Source of the DNA: Spodoptera frugiperda
Taxonomy: Eukaryota; Arthropoda; Insecta; Lepidoptera; Noctuidae
NCBI RefSeq assembly: GCF_023101765.2
Contig: NC_064213.1
Coordinates: 12,090,001-12,154,000, forward strand
Length of the DNA: 64,000 nt
Direction: 5' to 3'
This document shows, in pieces, positions 50,301 through 59,300 of this stretch. The first letter of the stretch is position 1. Every line of letters starts with the position of its first letter. Below the pieces are notes generated by a model that saw nothing but the letters and a program-made list of their open reading frames with translations, was not told the DNA's origin and ran no database searches. A program made the translations under genes and the position numbers.

Positions 50301-53300
50301 CCTCCACGACCTGTCTCCTGGCCTCAGCGAGCTGGTCTCTCTCGGCTCTAACAGCCGCCAGCTCCGACTCCAGGGTCGCCAGCTTCGCTATAGCTTCTCT
50401 CTCTAGTGCCGCCATTCTTTCGTGTGCCTGAAAATGTTTAAATACATTTTATTGTAGATTTTTTTGAGAAATATTGGATGGTATCGCTAAAAATTGATTT
50501 TAGAATATAAGTTTTTAAACTGACATGGTCACTAACACTACAATTAGAACTTGAGATGATTATGAGCAGACAAATCCACCCGCATACTCCAGTTCATCCG
50601 TGATCATGGCGCTTGCAAAAGGCCGAAATATCGGATATTCATAGACATAAATAAACATGGTAAATATCCCATCTCAAGTTGATTTTGTGTTATAAAATTC
50701 ATTACGCATTTCTGCTATTCAATTATTAGTCAGATAACTCACATGTCCTAATTCATCTTCGAGTTCGTTGACCTTCTCGAGAGCTGCAGTCTTGGTCTCG
50801 CTGTCCTCCATCAACGCGGCCACGTCGAACACGTTGTCCAAGTACGCTGAGATTTGCACCTGATTACATACACATTTATGTAAATTATACATACAAATAA
50901 TAGATAGAGCAAACGAGCAACAAGACAATGTTGTAATGCAGTTTTTACATATTCCTAGACATTGTCAATTTAATTTTGAACTTTAACACAAAACAGTAAA
51001 ATTAAAAATCTAATGCTGAAATGGATTTTGTCAATCTTTGAAATATTGTGAATTTGATGACAGGACATTGCCAATACTCTACTATTTTCTCTCACCTGTA
51101 AGTCATCGCTCTCACACAACCGTAGCCTCTCGAGATAGTCGTCCAGCTTTAGCGCAGTGAACTCATACTGTAGATGCACTCTGAAGTTCATGTCCTCCAC
51201 AGAATGCACTATTATATTCACAAACTGCATGCACGCCACCTGGAGAAGAGCACGTAATATTAAGTACATGATAAAAATAAAGGAAGATTATAAAGTTTGT
51301 AATGTCGGTTGCGCATCTTTGCGCAACATCGCATTAAATTGCGCAAAATATTTTTTTTTTATTTTGAATTGAATGGGCCGACGTTTGGCCGCTATCTCGC
51401 CTGATGGTAAGTGATGATGCGGCCTACGGTGGAGCACGTCTGCCCATAAGCAACCTATTCACTCGGGCTTTGAAGACACCCAGGTTGTACCCATCAGGAA
51501 ACACAGACTCCGGCAAGGAGTTCCACTCCCTAGCAGTTCGTACAAAGAATATATTGAATTGCGCAATGACCGTTTTTAGCCTGTGAACAACTGAATTGGG
51601 ACCTTAACTCTGAATCTTTATTAGATGAACCAAATCAGTACCCGATTAGTATGAGTTTGCTTTACGTTTAAAGTAATCGAAACAACAGCCAATCAGAACG
51701 CCTTACTAAAGGTAGTGATTGTCAATATTTTACATCTGCCCTCCACAAACAGCTACACGTGATATTATGAGTGCTTTTGGTACAGGTTCCTAGGTCTTGC
51801 GCTACGACTCATACTTTAATAACTTAATTTACCAAAAAATATTTTAGTTTACTCACCATAAACTCAATATGAAAATTATCATAATTCATAAAGTACTCCA
51901 TGAGCGTGTGAAACCGCCGGGGCTCTCCAACGACCTCTTTAAAGTTATCGAAGGCAGAGAGTATGATCTGGTGGCCGCCCTTGACCAGGCAGATGGCAGC
52001 CAGCAGTTCCAGCACCAGGGCTTTGGTCCGCAGCGAGTGGTGGACCAGGGAGAGAGCTATACTGTTGATCGCTTCACGATGCTGGATCACCATGTTGAAG
52101 CCATACTGAAAGGAAAAAAATAGATTAAGATATTTATTAAGAGTTAACCAATTTTAGTTTTTAAATGACAGTGTTAAAAAAGTACTTTAAAAAATATCTA
52201 GTTCAGTATAGGACTTTAGAAATTACTAGTTTACTCTTTATTACTTCTGTGAGGGCAAACGATCAGACTGATCACCTGATGGTAAACGATCAGCGCTGCC
52301 CATGGACACTCGTAACCCCAGAGGAGTTATCAGTGCCTTGCTGTCATTCAAAAAGGAAGTTTACTTCATATTCTTTTTACATTTTATTTTTTTAAAAAAA
52401 CGTTGCCCCACACTAGGATTTTCTCCTGTGTTGTGGGTGCGTTTACAAACATACAAGTTCACATACACATGACACCCAGACCCGAAACAACAATTTGTGG
52501 ATCACACAAAGAGTTGCTCCGTGCGGGAATCGAACCCGCTACCCGTTGCACGGCAGCCAGTTGCCCAACCACCGCACCAACCGTGCAGTCAAGATATAAT
52601 ATTAAGTGACTTTTAACCCTACCACTAACGTAATAAAATCCAAAATCCTAACACCCACCTTATTATTCATGATAGCCCGCATGCACATGATGCAGACGTG
52701 TATATCATCGGTGGAGGCGCCCATGTTCAGCCGGGCGGCGTGCCTCGTCCGTCGCCTAGCAACGGCGGGGCTCGCTGCACCCTCACACTCGGCCTCTGCA
52801 CTGCGCGCCCTCCGCCGCCACGAAGCCGACATTGTGGACCCTGTTTCTGTTGGACCACTGCATTCTGATGTTGTTGTGTTTACTGGGGATGGTGATGAAG
52901 AGGGGTTAATGTAAGGGACGTGCGTTTACTAGAGTAAATTCTAGTGACTAAATAGGTATAAGAGCAGGTGAAGTGGTGTTATTCATGTGGATTCATTTAT
53001 TCAACTCGTTATGTTCTAAAGTAAATACTACTAGTAACCACTAACTACAATAATCGAAGTTTACGAAAATACGTACTCTATTCTACAGTCAGCTTTACAT
53101 ATAATGACTTAGGTATCACTTTATGAACCAAGGTGTTCTACATCCATTTAAAAGTTTTTTTTTTCTGGTATAAGCCGGTAAACTAGCAGACGGATCACCT
53201 GATGGTAAGCAATCGTCGCCGCCCACCACTCGAAACACCAGAGACGTTACTAGTATGCTAGATTTAATCTTCCACTATGATCATAGGTAATGTCCACCGT

Positions 53301-56300
53301 ACCTTGGTTGATCCCATCGCTGGACTGACTCCTAGCGAGTGCGATCCTCTGCTCATGCCGCATCATGCTGAGCCTGAAGCTCAGGTAGTCGATCAGCACG
53401 TCCAGACCCTGGTTTTGTTCGTTTAGGAATTCGCGCACCCATCTGGAAAGTGAAAAATAGATCTTGTTACCTATGTCACAAATGCGTCAGTTTAATGTGT
53501 AGTTGTTGAATCGAACTGAATGTACTAGGGATAAATAAATATCATGGTATAGTATTCTTTTTTTATTCAGAAACGGTAGTGGGATAGATTTTTCTTGTGT
53601 TTTCCAAAAGCAAGACATAAAACAATGTCTAGTAAATGAGATAAAGATAGGTATGAAATGTAAAAGAGTCTTCTTTGGCACGACTTGATATCCATTACAA
53701 ATCTAGCTTGAACGACTCGAAGTCATTGGACAAAACATAAATAGTGAACAATATTTACGATAGCAGTGTGTTACATTTCACCCGGCTGTCAGGAAGAAAT
53801 ACGCGAGCTATCCTTAAACGGTACATAATTTTCTGGCACCCGTCCAAACAGTTATGGGACAACATAAAGTTGATATTTTGTGCCAGAAGCTCCGAGTGCT
53901 GTGCACTACTGGTTTGTAGTATTATACTTGTTACAATACTCCATTTCCATGGGGATAACTTCATAAAGCAAGATGTTTGATGTTTGTTTTTACTACTCAT
54001 GCTCATCATCCTGATAGTACATCTTATTTAGATCCTCTGCTAAACATAAGTTGTCTTCCATGATGTAATACGATTGCGCATTCCTTCATAATAATAGTTT
54101 ATTTAAAAAATGATTACAATAATGACATTATACTCACTCTATATGGTTTGTTCGTAACGAAATCTCCAAGTCCCTGAGGACTTGCGTCGAAGTTGAGTCG
54201 CCGACCATTTTTCGTTTCTGAAAAAACAAAGTGCATACATTAGCATTTTCACTTGTACTCGACACAATGTACTAATAGATTGGATCAATAGCCCAATAGG
54301 TAGTATTAAATCGGTTTCTAGAACAAGAATCGAGTGCGCATTAGTAGATAGGATTTAATAAACGAAGCTCAAATAGAATTAGCAGATAATGCCGCCAGCT
54401 AATCACGAAGTTTACAATGGTAAACGGAGGAGAAAGTAGCTCCTCCCCGTGCACCCTTCGAGACCTGACTGGGAGATATGTTTGTATGTGGCGATCACGA
54501 CTGCACGAGCTACGACTACATGATGTGGATCAACCAAAGGTCAGGCATCAGACATACGTTGGGAGCTATTTAAATTCTTATTTAGGAAACCATCGCTCGC
54601 AGAACAAACATTTATTGTGGACTTTACGAGAAAACGACAGAAATTGTGACAACAGCTGTAGGCATGGATGTGTTATTGCTTCGGCGATATTGAGTTATTG
54701 TCGGCTTTTGCGAGTCAGTGAAGTTGTTGATGAACCGAAGATAAATAAAGTTTAAAGAATTACGCGATTGGCATTGAAACGACTAACTAAGGAAAAGCTT
54801 AAAAATTTTCTTATTGATTCTTAAAACAAACTTACATAAAATATGATCTATCTATCTGTAGAGAATTAGAGATGAGTGTATCTAATCGTGTCTTATGATA
54901 CATGGAACTAAGAAACTCCATCCCTAATTGGTCTACCCCGACCTGATCAAGTGACCTTACGACCGCCAACACAACTGCTACATATCTGGCGAAAGTTCAG
55001 GTTATACCTCGGATAGATAAGACAATTTAAGTCCATATAAGTTGTGCTGGTATTCATCTCGATTGTAGATGCATGTATGACTATTCATGGTACGGTACAA
55101 TGAAAGAGTGGCAGCGGTTTTAAATGTATTACAATTGGTTTGTGTAAGTAGTAAAGAAGATAGTCGTTGTCCAGCTACCAATTTCTATAATTGAACTTAA
55201 CTTAACTATGAACTATGAGTGACTAGTTTTTCTAATTATAAAATGAAATGGCTTTTCAGTCATCTAAATAGTTTAAGTTAAAAAGGTATTTTGGAGAGCT
55301 TCCTTGTGTATTTCTTGATTTTTTGAACCATTTTTTTAATATTCATCTGTGTTGCCTAAAATGTTTACATGCTTATGCCATGTACCAACGGACGATCAGA
55401 AACGTACGACAAGTACTTGTACGTGAGTCACACAACTCACACATGATTACTATTTGCGAGACGACGTTTTTGGGCAATGCGACACGACTGTCGTACGACC
55501 TCAATAATTAAAATTAAAGAAAGGTCAGGGATTATCACATCGCTCTAGTGATCCAAATTACTGAGTTATGTCTGTGGAAAAATTGACAAAAGTGTGCTTT
55601 GGATTTTATAGCAGAAATAATTCTGCTATAAATTATCCTGTATTTTATTGGAGCTTCTGACACTCAAGATTTCTTAAATTCTCTAAAGGATTATTTTTAA
55701 CAGTGACATCTCGGAAACCGTTATTTTAGCATCCCATAGGTAATCATTTCCGGAGCTGCGGACTACCTAGTGGGTTTACCGGGGCTCCGGCTCGAAAAGC
55801 AGGAGTAGGAATGGGGTGGTTTTTAGTCAGTAATAGCCTGATACTCCCTCTCGCCTCGCCCAAGGCAGGAAAAGTCATTGGATGATTTACCCCGCTCAAA
55901 AAAATAGGTGATCATTTCTAATTAACTATTCACATTAAGTACATCACATACAAAGTTCCGTACATCCAAAACGGATAACCACTTCAACCTTGCACAACTG
56001 CATTAGCGTCCAGGAAACCGTCAGTTCCTTAGTTGACATGATAACCTAACATGTGTTTGTGCCGTGATCTTGTGTCGGGGTCAAATGGCGTCTCGTCTTG
56101 TGGGGGACTAGTCTGTCTTTTGTCTCATCTATCTTCTCATCGGGATTTACTGTTACCCCTGTTTGTTCTACGCTAGGTTAATTGCCAGTTAGCTCTTGTT
56201 GAGAATTTGTGGCGCTTGTTCTGGATTAATGTCTCTATTGGGAGCCATTTGCTAAGTGAGGAAGTCCTAGTAATATTCTTGGTGTACCATTATTACTTTA

Positions 56301-59300
56301 CTAAGAATGAAAGTAGTTTTTGGTATGTTGAAGAGTTTCCGTATATTAATAATTGAATAAGGTTCTTTTGGATGTATTGTTGGTAAAAGTAATAAGATAT
56401 TTCCTATTATATTATTTTCGTGATGAATGAGGTTTCCATACTAAATTATTTCTGTGTCCATGTTATGTAAGAACTTGGGTAGATTGGGTGACTATTTTCT
56501 TCTTACATATGAATATAAATCGTTAGGCACCGTATGTGTTTCTCTCACCATCTCGCGACATATGACCAAAGACCTCTTCCGATTGCAACATTTGGCGCCA
56601 CATGCCTACAAGGGCCCGCCCTGGTTCACTTATACATCTCCGTCAGTACTTCACAACGACACCGTTGAACTCGCATCACGAGTATCACTTTACATACAGA
56701 TATTTTATATGTATGCCAAAGCGATTCCCACATAGTCATCGATAACTTTAAGTGCTTTAAGTTTATTATTGTTGTATGACAACAAACTACGATTTCTAAC
56801 GACTTTAAACCAGCCTGACAATTGTGGACATTATGGACAATCCTCTTATGTAAAGGACAGACACAGTTAAACAATATTGGGATTACTAATTCAGCAAGAT
56901 CTAGAGCTGCGGACTACCTAGCGGGTTTACCGGGGCTCCGGTTCTAAAAACAAGAGTAAGAACAGGGTGGTTATTAGTCGATAAGAATCTGACACTCACT
57001 CTCGCCTCGTCCAAGGTGCAAGAATTCATTGGATGATTTTCCTCCCTTAAAATAAATCAATTTAGCAAAACATTACAATCTGCTACGTCTTTACAAACAA
57101 ACAAACAATATGACTAATGCCCCAAAAACTGTACTAAAATCACATAACAATATTTGCTAAGTACAAAGAAATGTCGAAAACAACCAAGTGTGAGGTTTTG
57201 GGCAAATACATGAGCGTCTGTCAGGCGCCTGTTGCTTTTATATCGCCATAAGGAAAATGGGAGTAGTGTGTAGATTTAATGCGTTGTAATGGACGTTACA
57301 TGGTATTAGGAGGATAGCCTCTAAGCTAAATTAACCATATCTTTAGGTATATGTGTCACTCCGGGACAGATTAGTCTGATTTATTTTGTTCTAATCACAG
57401 GGAAGTCAAATTTAGGAATGGCGACATCCAAGTTCATTAAACATACTTTACCCACGAAAAACATACTTTTGAATCGTTTATTGGTAAGTTCTAATGTCAG
57501 GACTTAGAATTGTATAAAATCTATATCTTTGTTTAAATAAATTGAGATTGGTCACGTGCTAAATTGTACATCACATAGAAATCTCTTTTATACTTGTATT
57601 TTTTACATTAACCATATGAATATTTACAAAATAAACACAATATTCGCTTAATATTCCTACAACAACCGTACATAGTTCGTCAGTGGATCCATACATCGTA
57701 TCTACATACAATCTCCCCCAGCACCTGCGCGTGCGACTCCACGTTTACGTAAAAGCTGCCAAACCACAACACAGGTGTTTACACTGAGTTTTACCCACAT
57801 ATTACATGCCGATGTCGATACACTAAAAATAACGCTCTTGAAACATATTTTTGAAGATAAAAATGTAGTACGCAGAAGTGCATTATGTTTTTTGGCATTT
57901 ATATGTCATAATATGTAATAGGGGATAAGCGAATTATCGTACATCGGACCCGTTTTTGACTCTATACTAATATTATCTCAGTAAGATTCTTGACTGCACG
58001 GTTGGCTTAGTAGCTGGGCAACTGGCTGGTTCTATTCCCGCACGGACCATATCTTTGTGTGATTCACAAATTGTTGTTTCGGGTCTGGGTGTTATGTGTA
58101 TGTGAACTTCACGACACAGGAGTAAATCCTTATGTGGGTTAACACAAAAAAAGGACAATACTTTCCCTAAAATAGCATTGAACTCTAGACTCTTTGCTTG
58201 GCAGCATTCAACAAATTATGTAGTCGGTAATAGAAACATTAGCACATCTCATAAAACAGCAATGAAGATTTTAAACTACACTAGATTGTTAAGTTTCATA
58301 CAATTGTATTGTGTTCATAATTGTTTTATAGGCTAAGCGCAATGAAACGCGTGATATAATCAACATAGGATTCTTGGTATAATAAAACATGGCTGGTTTG
58401 CATGAGCGACACGAACCCAAAAGGTTTTACTATCTGGCAAAGCAAACTATCAATGGACTTTACTTTGTACTACTACTGAGAATTTTGATGCCTAAATATT
58501 ATTAAGGAATGTGGATTATATTTTTGACCCTGTTTGCACCCACAGTGTATGCAACGTGATGCTTTTATCCCCGAAAGGGTTAGGCAGAGTTGCACATTAC
58601 GGCACGTAATGCCGCTATATTGTGTTGCCATATACTGGGTTCACAGTTCCAGACTCCGTGCTACTATTGAGAAATTTTCTAAAGACTGAGAAAAGCCCAG
58701 TATTACCTACTTTGCCCGACCCGGTAATTGAAACCGAGACCCCTAGTTGTACTTACGACCAAGGCAGTCAAAGTGTAGCTGTCAAAAATTGACCTCCTTT
58801 TACGTTGTCCGCTATTTTGATACTAGCAGATTATCTATTGGACAACGGGACTTGGTTTCCACTAGGACCCCCTGCTGTATTAATATCCCACCCCTATAGA
58901 AAATTCTGGCGCGATAGTACAACTACATTCTAAGATAATCGTTAGGAAAAGAACGATTATCGTGGGCATACAGCTTACTTATAATTATTTGCGCCATTGC
59001 ATTCGCGAGCCTTGAGCTGAATGTTTATTTATCATGGTAAGTTAACCAGCGGGTAATGACCAGGTAAAAAACAAAGTATCAATGAACAGGTGGGTCATTC
59101 AATTATTGTAAAACGTTTGAACTATATGCTTAACGATTTCTAAATTATTTACTGAGGTGCCTTGGTACATAGATTTACTCACGATGATAAACTAGAACAC
59201 TAAACATGAGACAGATTTTAGAAGCTGTTCAAAACAACATCGATTTTTTGTTTGGAATATGGCGCAGACTACCAGCCTGATAACCTGATGATAAGCGATC

